Counted from the first letter of the stretch, positions 36,601 to 44,636 are shown. The stretch: 64,000 nucleotides of DNA from Saccharicrinis fermentans DSM 9555 = JCM 21142 (GCF_000517085.1 NZ_KI912107.1:5825980-5889979), one strand, 5' to 3'. Numbers and translations are program-made. The notes: generated by a model not told the origin, from the letters alone.

Positions 36601-37729
36601 TGGGAAGGTAAGTATTTGGTTGCGTAAAGATAAACATGATCAAATGGTGCATATTTCAGTGAAGGATACTGGTATTGGCATCAAAAAAGAGGATCAGGAT
36701 AAGGTTTTTGTTCGTTTTTATCAATCAGAAAATAATAAAAAATTAGGGGTGTCCGGGAGTGGTATCGGTCTTAATTTGGTGCGTGAAATGGTACAGCTGC
36801 ATCATGGTACAATAAGTCTGGAAAGTGAAGAAGGGAAAGGATCTACCTTTATTGTGTCACTGCCGGTGGAAAGACAGGAGGGTACGCCTGTGATGACGGA
36901 AGAACCAGAGAAAGAGCGAAAGGATGAGGGAGGGAAGGAGATAGAAGGAAATAGCTCCACAGGTGATGCTAAGCCAATCATTCTGTTGGTTGAAGACAAT
37001 GTGGATTTTCGGGTTTTTATGAAAGAAACTTTACAAGATCACTTCCTGGTTCATGAGGCCTCGGATGGAAAAATGGCCTATGAGATGGTACATGAAATAT
37101 TGCCTGATTTAATTATTAGTGATGTGATGATGCCTAATATGGACGGCCTAGAATTGTGTGATATATTGAGAAAGGATATTAGAACTTCGCATATTCCAAT
37201 TATTCTACTGACTGCCCGCACGGCCGATGAGGATAAAATAAAGGGGCTGGAAATTGGGGCTGATGACTATATCACCAAACCTTTTAATATGGAATTGCTC
37301 TTGCTTAGAATCCATAAGCTGATAGAGAAAAGAAATAAGATACAGAAGCAGTTTCAGAAAACTGTAGATATATCTCCCGGCGAAGTAACGATCACATCAA
37401 TGGATGAAAAACTTATTAAAAAAGCAGTGCTTTTAGTGGAGAACAAAATGTCTCAGGCCGACTTCTCGGTGGAAGATATGAGTAAGGAATTGGGAATGAG
37501 TCGTGTTTATCTGTATAAGAAAATGATGGCCATCACTGGTAAGTCGCCCATTGAGTTTATACGTATTATACGACTAAAACGAGGCGCCCAATTATTGGAG
37601 AAAAGCCAAATGCAAATTGCTGAAGTGGCATATCAGGTAGGATTTAATAGTCCAAGACTATTTTCTAAATATTTTAAACAGGAATATGGTATGTTACCTA
37701 CCGCTTATGCAAAAGCCCAAAATAAATGA
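33638..37729 (+). CDS. Hybrid two-component system regulator 1
   Basis: This is a 1363-aa inner-membrane sensor, kinase and transcription factor in one chain. A signal peptide is followed by two seven-bladed beta-propellers of WIGT-type repeats (about 25-700), a Y_Y_Y domain (FKVKASNNDGVW, about 730-795) and a transmembrane segment (about 804-826). The histidine kinase has ISHEFRTPL (His864) and the ATP-binding motif DTGIGI. A receiver domain (LLVEDN, phospho-acceptor Asp1162 in ISDVMMP) and an AraC-type DNA-binding domain (about 1255-1360) follow. Such proteins sense oligosaccharides in the periplasm and induce nearby SusCD operons. It is very similar to the regulator at 44637, with identical length. 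Confidence 0.95.
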   Translation: MKKALAVLIFIFCFLFVVAQKQYSFLQVDNADGLVNNQVTCIHKDTRGFIWIGTMAGISRYDGTSFVNYKHSTTDTASIVDNYIVNIQEDFKGNLWIETSLGYTVYDIHKEKFYKDVSQYLKLDTKGSDIERVYCGDKKGLWIKFFQEKYYGLYDSLRFSVKNVFVEKREGNDFVVDFVHTHQNIYYLFNTGRVECYNDSSYKRIFETDFLQGKLGTDSLSSSIFIDAEKDIWYYGNNKGIYHYNSLSGQWNRYTIDSKPISLSSNLIKKIIQDDKGLIWIGTDHGGVDVLNKYSGQINKIYHHSDNHKSVAQNSITDLYMDNNNIIWIGTFKNGLSYYHESIHKFPHFTHVLSDETSLPYSDVNCFAEDKKGNLWIGTNGGGIIYFDRKNNTYTSYRHDKNDPVSLSSDVVVSLYIDAYGALWVGTFAGGLNLFDGKQFKRYQYGSPSAQGLGNNNIWSIVEDTNQQLWVGTLGGGIYYYHREDDTFLPLPNKGIVNLPTVFVNKITRLASGNMFIATANGIIFYNVAEQRYKYHPVDNRTKPYPVANKTVNDVLEDSRGLLWTATREGLYVFDPNSDFIKCFTEEDGLPQDIINCIEEDESRRIWVSKSTGLSQIIVKELSPQNNYSFYIYDYTEEDGLQGKEFNPNASYKTSNQELIFGGANGFNLFKPQEIKYNKVLPKVVFTDFQVYNQSISPDSKVRNIKILENSVTSTRKIEIKHSMNVFTIDFTALEFFIPEKNRFKYMLEGFNDEWLMLENSAHKVTYTNLNAGDYYFKVKASNNDGVWNDNYAQLHIKVLPPFYATSIAYILYLVLIVLSLVYSRYLMLKRERIKFDMEQERLQAKRNHEMDEMKLRFLTNISHEFRTPLTLILTPLYKLQELVKPKEERKLLEVIDRNARQLLDLVNQLLDFRKLELHGLKYNPSYGDIVVFLQKISDHFVDAFAKKQIELSFNSEMEQYMLHFDKDKLHKVIMNLLSNALKFTSENGKVSIWLRKDKHDQMVHISVKDTGIGIKKEDQDKVFVRFYQSENNKKLGVSGSGIGLNLVREMVQLHHGTISLESEEGKGSTFIVSLPVERQEGTPVMTEEPEKERKDEGGKEIEGNSSTGDAKPIILLVEDNVDFRVFMKETLQDHFLVHEASDGKMAYEMVHEILPDLIISDVMMPNMDGLELCDILRKDIRTSHIPIILLTARTADEDKIKGLEIGADDYITKPFNMELLLLRIHKLIEKRNKIQKQFQKTVDISPGEVTITSMDEKLIKKAVLLVENKMSQADFSVEDMSKELGMSRVYLYKKMMAITGKSPIEFIRIIRLKRGAQLLEKSQMQIAEVAYQVGFNSPRLFSKYFKQEYGMLPTAYAKAQNK

Positions 37730-37773
37730 GTAATAGGTCTTTATTTTGATACTTAATTAAAAACATATATATA

Positions 37774-38862
37774 ATGAAACATCGATTCAGTTTAGGTATT
37801 ACCATATATCTAATGTTTATTTTTTTAATTTCTTGTTCTGAGCAGGAACAAAATATTCAATTTGATAATCCGGATTTGAATTATGAAGGTAGGATTGAGT
37901 ATGGGGCGGATGCCGCTGTTTTTTCTTGGTCAGGAACATCTGTTACAATGCAATTTAAAGGAACAGGAGTGTCAGCCTTGTTGCAGGATATGGATACTGC
38001 CAATTATTATAATGTAATTCTGGATGGTGAAGTGGTATCTAAAATACATATTGACACCTTGAAACATGCCTATGTATTGGCCTCGGGTTTGCCCAAAGGC
38101 AAACATACAATTCAGCTTTTTAAACGAACAGAATGGGATAAAGGTCAAACTCTCTTTTATGGGTTTACAATAGAAAAAGGGGGACGACTATTGCCGTCAC
38201 CTGCGCCCAAAAAACGGAAAATGGCATTTTATGGTAATTCTATTACTTGTGGATATGGCAACGAAGATTTTACCGGGAAAGATCGTCCGTTTGGATACTT
38301 TCAGAATAACTATGAGGCCTATGGTGCTATCACCGCTCGTCATTACAATGCGCAATATCACTGCATTGCTAAAAGTGGAATTGGGATAACGGTTAGCTGG
38401 TTTCCAATGATTATGTCAGAGATGTTCGATAGAATAGATGCAACTGATTCAACCTCCGTTTGGGATTTTTCTCAATATACGCCAGATATTGTGGTTGTAA
38501 ATCTTTTTCAAAATGATTCGTGGATCGTTAATAGGCCTAATTATGAGCAGTTTATTAGTCGATTTGGTACGAAAAAACCCAATGAGGATTTTATCATTAA
38601 TGCCTATAAAAATTTTATTGCTTCTTTACGAACTAAACATCCTCAATCGTATATTATCTGTGCTTTGGGTAATATGGATGCGACCATAGAAGGTTCCTTG
38701 TGGCCTGGTTATATCCAGGCGGCTGTGAACCAATTAAACGATGATCGGATGTATACCTGTTTCTTCCCTTTTAAAAATACAGGAGGGCATCCTAAGGTGG
38801 ATGAACATCATGCCATGGCAAATCAATTGATTGGCTTTATTGATCAAAATATTGCATGGTAA
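37774..38862 (+). CDS. CE2-type carbohydrate acetylesterase, lipoprotein
   Basis: This 362-aa lipoprotein (lipobox LISC) removes acetyl groups from polysaccharides. An N-terminal jelly-roll (about 25-145, with VTMQFKGTGVSALL) precedes an SGNH hydrolase domain. The Ser motif is MAFYGNSITCGYGNED (Ser156), the oxyanion Asn is in LFQNDSW, and the C-terminal His is in TGGHPKVDEHHAMA. This two-domain order is characteristic of CE2. CE2 enzymes act on O-acetylated xylose, glucose or mannose. It lies 44 bp after the regulator gene and ends before a terminator. Confidence 0.82.
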   Translation: MKHRFSLGITIYLMFIFLISCSEQEQNIQFDNPDLNYEGRIEYGADAAVFSWSGTSVTMQFKGTGVSALLQDMDTANYYNVILDGEVVSKIHIDTLKHAYVLASGLPKGKHTIQLFKRTEWDKGQTLFYGFTIEKGGRLLPSPAPKKRKMAFYGNSITCGYGNEDFTGKDRPFGYFQNNYEAYGAITARHYNAQYHCIAKSGIGITVSWFPMIMSEMFDRIDATDSTSVWDFSQYTPDIVVVNLFQNDSWIVNRPNYEQFISRFGTKKPNEDFIINAYKNFIASLRTKHPQSYIICALGNMDATIEGSLWPGYIQAAVNQLNDDRMYTCFFPFKNTGGHPKVDEHHAMANQLIGFIDQNIAW

Positions 38863-38907
38863 CCGGCTTTGGGTAATGTATGTTTTCAAAAAAAGAAAAA
38901 TCATTTC

Positions 38908-39042
38908 AAAATCTATTACGTATTAGAATTGTTGCCAAGCAGCCTGTCGGCTAACTCGTTCCCATTCTTCATAGTGGTATTATCCTTCATAATAAATCGT
39001 TGATGAATGGTACTTTTCAATTCTCATAACGAAGTTCTAATT
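38908..39042. repeat. Intergenic repeat family 2, copy R2
   Basis: The left part (38908-38938) matches R1 at 23 of 31 positions. GCTAACTCGTT and CGAAGTTCTAAT further on match R1 in the same order. ATTAGAATT and AAGTTCTAAT form inverted arms. It is more diverged than R1 versus R3. Confidence 0.35.
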
Positions 39043-39078
39043 AAACAGCGGTGCATTGGCACCGCTGTTTACATTTTT
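39043..39078 (+). terminator. Strong terminator after CE2
   Basis: AAACAGCGGTGC (39043-39054) pairs perfectly with GCACCGCTGTTT (39059-39070) around a 4-nt loop, followed by ACATTTTT. Confidence 0.85.
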
Positions 39079-39125
39079 GTACAATTTGTAAACAAAACAT
39101 ACATTCTTAATTGCTGTGCAAGTGG

Positions 39126-39133
39126 TAGTTTTG
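39126..39133 (+). promoter_or_regulatory. Candidate -7 box of GH42
   Basis: TAGTTTTG matches TAnnTTTG 38 bp before the GH42 start and follows a terminator, so a promoter is expected here. The -33 element is unclear. Confidence 0.4.
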
Positions 39134-39171
39134 TGACAGTGGAGTTGTAGGGAACTGTAATGATTTAAGAT

Positions 39172-41262
39172 ATGATTATGATCAAAAAGAGGTTGATAGT
39201 AGCTATGTTTTTGGTGGGAGTATGTTCTTCCATATTAGCTCAGAATTTTTTTCCAAAAAAAGACTTAATGTCTGTTGGGGTTTATTACTATCCTGAACAT
39301 TGGTCGCCTGATCAGTGGGAGCGAGATGTGAAAAATATTGCTAAACACGGTTTTGAATTTATTCACATGGCAGAATTTGCCTGGGCGCAGATGGAACCAA
39401 CCGAAAGACAATTTGATTTTTCATGGCTCGATCGAATGGTAGAACTGGCTGAAGCAAATGGTCTTAAAATAATATTGGGAACGCCAACAGCTTGTCCTCC
39501 GGTTTGGTTAGGTGAGAAATATCCTGATATTTATATGATGGACGCCAACTATCAGCGAAAAGAGCATGGAACAAGAGCCAATTTATCCTTATCAAATCCT
39601 TGGGTAAAGGAATATACAAAGCGCATTGTAACGGCTATGGCCAGGCGCTATGGGAACTGTAAAACGGTAATGGGCTGGCAGATAGATAATGAGCCTGAGG
39701 CAAAGGAAGATTATAGTGAAGCAGCTCAACAAGCCTTTCGATTGTGGTTAAAGGATAAGTATGGTTCCGTGGAGATATTAAATGAAGCTTGGGGAACCGC
39801 ATTTTGGAGTCAGCGCTATGCTTCTATCGATGAGGTTAGGATTCATAATGCCTCCAATGTAGGTTGGTGGGGTGTGAATCCTATTGCTTTGTTGGATTAT
39901 AAAAGATTTACGGCTGATACACAGGCGGCTTATCTGGATCTGCAGGCGCATGAGTTGCGCAAACATATCGCGAAATATCAATTTGTCACAACAAACTATG
40001 TGGCAAAGGGAAGCCAGTCTGATCCTGGAAGAAGCCAGCAAATGGATTTCGCTTCTTTTACTGCTTATCCGAATTATGGAAGTGCTAACTTGGGGGAGTT
40101 GGGTTTTCGTTTGGGTGATTATTCTGTATTGATGTTTGCCAATGATTATTACCCATCGCTAAATGGTACGTCAGGCGTTATGGAGCTGCAACCGGGACAG
40201 GTAAATTGGGCACAGTATAATGCATTGCTTCAGCCAGGAACTGTGCGTATGTGGTTATGGCATTGTTTTGCCGCTTCCAATTCTTTTGCCTGTACTTATC
40301 GTTACCGACAAGTGTTATACGGAGCGGAACAGTATCATCATGGTATTACCTCCACCGATGGGCTTAGTTTGAGTCAGGGAGGCAAGGAATATGTCCAAGT
40401 CATACAGGAAATCAAACGTCTGCGTGAATTGTATCAACCTCATTTGACAATGCCGAAAAAATTACAGCAACGAAAAGCAGCTATTTTGTGGTCCTTTGAT
40501 AATCTGTGGAGTCTGGAACGGCAGAAACAAACTAATCAGTGGAATACATGGAAACATATGCAGCGCTATCAGCAAGTTTTGCATTCCCTGGGAGCTCCTG
40601 TTTCTTTTATCTCAGAGCAGGATGATTTTAATGAATATCCCTTTTTAATAGTTCCTGCCTATGAAATGGTTGATGAGGCTTTGGTGGAAAAATGGAAAGC
40701 GTATGTACGTCAGGGAGGAAAGCTGATTATTAGTGCACGGACAGGTGCCAAAAATAAAAATGCACATCTGTGGGAAGATAACTTGTCTGGCATTATGAAT
40801 AGCCTGATTGGAGGTGAGCTTACTTCTTTTGATATGCTGCCTAAAGGAAAAACGGGTAGTATCATGATGAATGGTAAAGCGTATTCCTGGAGTGCATGGG
40901 GCGAACATATGAGGCCTTATGAGCATGCCGGAGTCCTGGCTAGTTATGATGATCAGTTCTTTCAGGGGACCGCGTGCGTAATATCCAATGAAATAGGACG
41001 TGGAAAAGTGTGGTATTTGGGAGTGGTGTCTTGCGATGGCCTTCTGGAGAGGGATGTGATAAGGAATGCTTATGAACAAAGTAAAGTAGGTGTTGAAAGT
41101 TATCCTGAAGGGGTTCTTGTAGGTTATAGAGATGGTTTTATGGTGGCGGTTAACTATTCTTCAGAGGACTATATTTTACAGTATGCAGGTCATTATTTGG
41201 TGGGAGATCGCATCCTAAAACCAGCAGATGTGGCTGTGTGGATGGTTGATGAAGGCATATGA
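39172..41262 (+). CDS. GH42 beta-galactosidase, secreted
   Basis: This 696-aa protein with a signal peptide (cleavage near SILAQ) hydrolyses terminal beta-galactose. The catalytic barrel begins MSVGVYYYPEHWSPDQWERDV. It has the acid/base motif GWQIDNEPEAK (Glu174) and the nucleophile in GVMELQPGQVNW (Glu338). The trimerisation-like alpha/beta domain (about 390-600) and a short C-terminal beta-domain complete it. In this cluster it would remove beta-galactose, such as that capping xyloglucan side chains. ATG 39172 and 39178 are both possible. The stop codon overlaps the ATG of a doubtful 114-codon frame at 41259. Confidence 0.9.
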   Translation: MIMIKKRLIVAMFLVGVCSSILAQNFFPKKDLMSVGVYYYPEHWSPDQWERDVKNIAKHGFEFIHMAEFAWAQMEPTERQFDFSWLDRMVELAEANGLKIILGTPTACPPVWLGEKYPDIYMMDANYQRKEHGTRANLSLSNPWVKEYTKRIVTAMARRYGNCKTVMGWQIDNEPEAKEDYSEAAQQAFRLWLKDKYGSVEILNEAWGTAFWSQRYASIDEVRIHNASNVGWWGVNPIALLDYKRFTADTQAAYLDLQAHELRKHIAKYQFVTTNYVAKGSQSDPGRSQQMDFASFTAYPNYGSANLGELGFRLGDYSVLMFANDYYPSLNGTSGVMELQPGQVNWAQYNALLQPGTVRMWLWHCFAASNSFACTYRYRQVLYGAEQYHHGITSTDGLSLSQGGKEYVQVIQEIKRLRELYQPHLTMPKKLQQRKAAILWSFDNLWSLERQKQTNQWNTWKHMQRYQQVLHSLGAPVSFISEQDDFNEYPFLIVPAYEMVDEALVEKWKAYVRQGGKLIISARTGAKNKNAHLWEDNLSGIMNSLIGGELTSFDMLPKGKTGSIMMNGKAYSWSAWGEHMRPYEHAGVLASYDDQFFQGTACVISNEIGRGKVWYLGVVSCDGLLERDVIRNAYEQSKVGVESYPEGVLVGYRDGFMVAVNYSSEDYILQYAGHYLVGDRILKPADVAVWMVDEGI

Positions 41263-41603
41263 TCATCATTGGTATTCTGGAAGTGATGGTATTTATCATT
41301 TTGATCATATATCAAAAACATAATCGTAGGTACAACCGAATTGTTAAATCTATTTTTGGACTACAATATGATATGATAGTAGTATGGCCAGTGTCAATAA
41401 TTAGTCTTTGCAAGAAAACTCCAAATACTGCGTTATTCTCATTTTTGAAACAGTCATTTACAATCAGTAAACTCCTTGGTTTCAAAAATATCGAAAGCCT
41501 TGTCTTTGAAGCTTTCTTATCAAAGACAGAAAAATCAGTCGTTTTCTTGCAGCCACTAATTAGACAAACAGGAGTACGATTCGTTTGGGTGAGTTTTATA
41601 TGA
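41259..41603 (+). other. Doubtful 114-codon open frame overlapping the GH42 stop
   Basis: The frame starts with ATGA overlap and a hydrophobic stretch (IIIGILEVMVFIILIIY), which superficially resembles a coupled membrane peptide. The remainder runs straight through the nested inverted repeats at 41405-41556 and through a decayed leader repeat, and matches nothing I know. I think it is chance coding. Confidence 0.15.
41405..41556. repeat. Nested inverted-repeat element, MITE-like
   Basis: The outer arms TGCAAGAAAAC (41409-41419) and GTTTTCTTGCA (41541-41551) are perfect. Inside are TTTTTGAAAC (41442-41451) with GTTTCAAAAA (41479-41488), TTTAC (41457-41461) with GTAAA (41467-41471), and TGTCTTTG (41501-41508) with CAAAGACA (41521-41528). 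TAATTAG flanks it on both sides (41398-41404 and 41557-41563), a possible 7-bp target duplication. No transposase is encoded. Confidence 0.55.
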
Positions 41604-41627
41604 CAATGTATTAAAATATAAACATAT
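41562..41627 (+). repeat. Truncated leader repeat copy H
   Basis: ACAAACAGGAG, then GGTGAGTTTTATATGAC and AAAATATAAACATAT (41613-41627), line up with the 3' part of copies D and B. The 5' mini-ORF is missing, and the palindromic element lies where it should be. The conserved ATG at the end is ATT here, and the gene starts 15 nt later. Confidence 0.4.
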
Positions 41628-41641
41628 TAAATACAAGCATA

Positions 41642-43252
41642 ATGAAGAAGATATTAAAGAAATGGAGTGTGATCATCGTATGGTTGTGGTGTATGCTTGG
41701 GTGGCTTGCTGCGCAGGAGCTTCCTACGACCTTTAAGAATCCTATTCTGGCAGGTTTTCACCCTGATCCTTCTATTTGTAGGGTGGGGGATGATTATTAT
41801 TTGGTGAATTCAACCTTTGTGTGGTTTCCAGGTTTGCCAATATATCACAGTAAAGATTTGGTGAACTGGAAATTAATAGGGCATGCTATTGATAGGCCTG
41901 ATCAGGTGAATTTAGATGGTTTGCCTGATAAGTTGGGTCTGTTTGCGCCAACCATACGCTATCATGATGGTCTGTTTTATATTGTTAATACCTGTGTGGG
42001 GTGTAAAATGAATTTCTATATAACTGCCAGTAATCCTGCAGGACCGTGGTCTGACCCGATATGGCTAACTGATGCACCGGGTATTGATCCCTCGCTGTAT
42101 TGGGATGAGGATGGTACTTGTTACTATACGGGCATGACGGGAGTAGAAAAGGAAGAGTGGCCTACGCAAACGGTCGTTTTTAACCAAGAATTAGATTTAC
42201 AACAACAGAAGTTGGTAGGTGATCGTTATTACTTAACGAATGGACATGCCAATAATGCATCATATACCGAGGGGCCACATATATATAAAGTAAAGGACAA
42301 ATATCTATTGTTGGTTTCGGAGGGTGGAACAGGACTGTATCATGCATTAACAGCTCATCATAGCGATTCGATCAATGGACCTTATGTTTCTGATTATATC
42401 AATCCTGTGATGACCCATCGTCATTTGGGCGAAGATTATCCGTTGCATGCCATTGGGCATGGAGACCTGATACAGACTCAAAATGGCGAGTGGTGGTGTA
42501 TAATGTTGGGTAAACGTCGCATCCATAAAGAAACCACCTTGGGTAGAGAGACCTTCCTTTCGAAAGTAATCTTTGAAGGTCAAACTCCTATTTTTAACCC
42601 CGGTGAAGGAAAGGTGTTAATGGAACAACTACGACCGGATTTACCTTGGACACCTGTGGAAGAAGACGCGACGAGAGATGATTTCCAAGGAGAATCTCTT
42701 GGGATGAAATGGTGTACCATCCGTACTCCTCAAGAGACATTTTATAGGGTGGATGAGGGAAAATTACGATTAAGGCTTAGAAAACAGGTGATGGATAGCT
42801 TGGTTAACTCATCTGTTTTGTTGCAGCGTGTTCAGCATCATTGCTTTGAGATGACTACTAAAATGAGCTTTCGTACATCCAAACATCATGAGCAAGCAGG
42901 TATTACCTTGTATAGAACCAATGAAAACAATTATAAGTTGATGAAAGATGATGAGGGTTTGGTTCTCATAAAGTCTTTTGAAGGAAACAATGAAGTCGTA
43001 GAACGGTTGCCATACAAAAGCAAAGAGGTTTATTTGCATGTGGAGGGAAGCGGTTTGAAAGTTCAGTTTAGTATAGGGAAATCGTTGCATAATTTGAAAC
43101 CCATTGGAGGTATGCAGAGTTTAGTAGTGATTGCTGATGGTCATGGCAATACTCAATTCAATGGGCCTGGGATAGGTATGTATGCAAGTAGTAATGGTAA
43201 AGAATCTGATAATTGGGCCATCTTTGATTGGTTTGAGTATAAGGGTTTGTGA
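41642..43252 (+). CDS. GH43 arabinofuranosidase/xylosidase with C-terminal beta-sandwich, secreted
   Basis: This is a 536-aa secreted enzyme with a signal peptide ending LAAQ. The propeller begins NPILAGFHPDPSICRVGDDY and has the three GH43 acids: HPDPS (Asp42), GIDPSLYWDEDG (Asp149) and YTEGPHIYK (Glu210). A second beta-sandwich (about 340-536, with QAGITLYRTNENNYKL) is the accessory domain of large GH43 subfamilies that include xyloglucan arabinofuranosidases such as BoGH43A. It would remove alpha-L-arabinofuranose or beta-xylose. It is the third propeller enzyme in the window and belongs to a different subfamily from the one at 12738, which has a CBM instead. GH27 follows after leader copy D. 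Confidence 0.87.
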   Translation: MKKILKKWSVIIVWLWCMLGWLAAQELPTTFKNPILAGFHPDPSICRVGDDYYLVNSTFVWFPGLPIYHSKDLVNWKLIGHAIDRPDQVNLDGLPDKLGLFAPTIRYHDGLFYIVNTCVGCKMNFYITASNPAGPWSDPIWLTDAPGIDPSLYWDEDGTCYYTGMTGVEKEEWPTQTVVFNQELDLQQQKLVGDRYYLTNGHANNASYTEGPHIYKVKDKYLLLVSEGGTGLYHALTAHHSDSINGPYVSDYINPVMTHRHLGEDYPLHAIGHGDLIQTQNGEWWCIMLGKRRIHKETTLGRETFLSKVIFEGQTPIFNPGEGKVLMEQLRPDLPWTPVEEDATRDDFQGESLGMKWCTIRTPQETFYRVDEGKLRLRLRKQVMDSLVNSSVLLQRVQHHCFEMTTKMSFRTSKHHEQAGITLYRTNENNYKLMKDDEGLVLIKSFEGNNEVVERLPYKSKEVYLHVEGSGLKVQFSIGKSLHNLKPIGGMQSLVVIADGHGNTQFNGPGIGMYASSNGKESDNWAIFDWFEYKGL

Positions 43253-43284
43253 GTTCTATATGGCCATTGAAAATTTAATTAAAA

Positions 43285-43378
43285 TCATATGAAACGAGCC
43301 ATGAGAATAGCTTCACACACAGAGGGATGATTATTTCTGGCGAGTTCCATATGACTTTTGAAAGAAAAATATAAACAT
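43285..43378 (+). repeat. Leader repeat copy D, directly upstream of GH27
   Basis: The mini-ORF runs 43289-43330 and encodes MKRAMRIASHTEG then TGA, with 48 nt to the GH27 ATG at 43379. Outer stem: TCATATGAAACGAGCC (43285-43300) pairs at 13 of 16 positions with GGCGAGTTCCATATGA (43339-43354). This would occlude the mini-ORF start codon. The inner hairpin is GAA-TAGC-TTC. This is the best-preserved copy. Confidence 0.78.
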
Positions 43379-44590
43379 ATGAAAAAGATAGCTACTTTAT
43401 TGTTGGTGTTAAGTTCGTTAATAGGTTGGGGACAGAAAGTACAAAATATTGCTTTAACACCTCCTATGGGCTGGAATAGTTGGAATACGTTCGGCACAGA
43501 AATTAATGAGCAATTGGTAATGGACATGGCAGATGCATTTGTGGATTTAGGATTGCGTGATGCTGGTTATGAATATCTAGTGCTGGATGATGGTTGGATG
43601 GCCAAAGAAAGGGATGAGGATAATAACCTGGTGGCCGATCCGAATAAATTCCCCAATGGGATGAAGAAAGTGGTTGATTATGTACATGCTCGAAGACTGA
43701 AGTTTGGGATTTATAATTGTGCCGGAAACAAAACCTGTGCAGGATACCCCGGTAGTCGAAGCTTTGAATATCAAGATGCCAAAAGATATGCACAATGGGG
43801 TGTTGATTTTTTGAAATATGACTGGTGTAATACCGAAAACCTGAATGCCAAAGGTGCATACGAAACGATGCGTGATGCTTTGTATGCAACAGGACGACCT
43901 ATTTTATTCAGTATTTGTGAATGGGGCGATCATGAGCCCTGGAAATGGGGCGAAGAAATGGGGCATATGTGGCGTGTGACGGGCGATATTATTAATTGTT
44001 GGGATTGTACGGTTGGTCATGGAACATGGTCGTCTCTTGGCGTGTGGCCTATTGTTAAATTACGAAAAGATATCCGTCAATATGCCGGTCCTGGCCATTG
44101 GAATGATTTTGATATGATGGAAGTGGGCAATGGTATGTCGGCTGCAGAAGATCGTGTGCACTTTAGCCTGTGGGCAATGCTAGCCTCACCTTTAATCATG
44201 GGTAATGATCTGCGTTCTGCAGCACAGGAAACGATTGAGATATTAACGAATGAAGAAGTAATTGCTGTTAATCAGGACTCTTTAGGTATACAGGCCTATT
44301 GTCATTCAGATGAGGGAGATATGGAGATATGGGCTAAACCTCTAGCCAATGGTGAGTGGGCATTGGCTTTTGTGAATATGGCTAAGAAAGATATTCAAAT
44401 TAATTACGATTGGAATAAGCACCCTGTTAAAGATGATTTGTCGAGCAGGGCACTGGAACTAAATAAGAATATCTATAAAATACGTGATTTGTACCATCAT
44501 AAGGATTTGGGTAACACCCAGTCATTTTTAAAATCAAATATTAAAGGACATGATGTGTTAATGCTTCGTCTTGAGCCAAATAATAAGTAA
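43379..44590 (+). CDS. GH27 alpha-galactosidase, secreted
   Basis: This 403-aa protein has the signal peptide MKKIATLLLVLSSLIGWGQ, and ATG 43379 lies at the end of leader copy D (the in-frame TTG at 43358 is within the leader). GH27 signatures are TPPMGWNSWNTFGTEINE, YLVLDDGWMAKERD, GIYNCAGNKTCAGYPGS, the nucleophile motif FLKYDWCN (Asp148) and the acid/base motif WRVTGDIINCW (Asp203). The C-terminal beta-domain is present. It releases alpha-1,6-galactose from galactomannan or galactoglucomannan, linking this block to the mannan-type module downstream. A hybrid regulator gene begins 46 bp after it. Confidence 0.92.
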   Translation: MKKIATLLLVLSSLIGWGQKVQNIALTPPMGWNSWNTFGTEINEQLVMDMADAFVDLGLRDAGYEYLVLDDGWMAKERDEDNNLVADPNKFPNGMKKVVDYVHARRLKFGIYNCAGNKTCAGYPGSRSFEYQDAKRYAQWGVDFLKYDWCNTENLNAKGAYETMRDALYATGRPILFSICEWGDHEPWKWGEEMGHMWRVTGDIINCWDCTVGHGTWSSLGVWPIVKLRKDIRQYAGPGHWNDFDMMEVGNGMSAAEDRVHFSLWAMLASPLIMGNDLRSAAQETIEILTNEEVIAVNQDSLGIQAYCHSDEGDMEIWAKPLANGEWALAFVNMAKKDIQINYDWNKHPVKDDLSSRALELNKNIYKIRDLYHHKDLGNTQSFLKSNIKGHDVLMLRLEPNNK

Positions 44591-44636
44591 GTTTGTTAGA
44601 GGGCAAAGTGAATTGTATTGCTTAGTTGATGCTATT

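Larger units (their letters stand above)
38863..39171. other. Intergenic region between CE2 and GH42
   Basis: These 309 bp contain a copy of repeat family 2 (R2, 38908-39042), a strong terminator (39043-39075), the palindrome TTGTACAA (39078-39085) and a candidate -7 box TAGTTTTG (39126-39133) for GH42. I see no gene. Confidence 0.6.
41263..41641. other. Intergenic region between GH42 and GH43
   Basis: These 379 bp hold a nested palindromic element (41405-41556) flanked by TAATTAG and the 3' half of a leader repeat (copy H, about 41562-41627). No gene is convincing. Confidence 0.55.

Noticed and set aside
41405-41556. Reverse-strand reading of the palindromic element as a transposase fragment
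   Set aside because: Only one of three reverse frames is open and its translation shows no transposase motif.
41259-41603. 114-codon frame with ATGA overlap to GH42 and a hydrophobic start
   Set aside because: Most of it runs through inverted repeats and a decayed leader repeat, and I recognise no family. Coding by chance is more likely.
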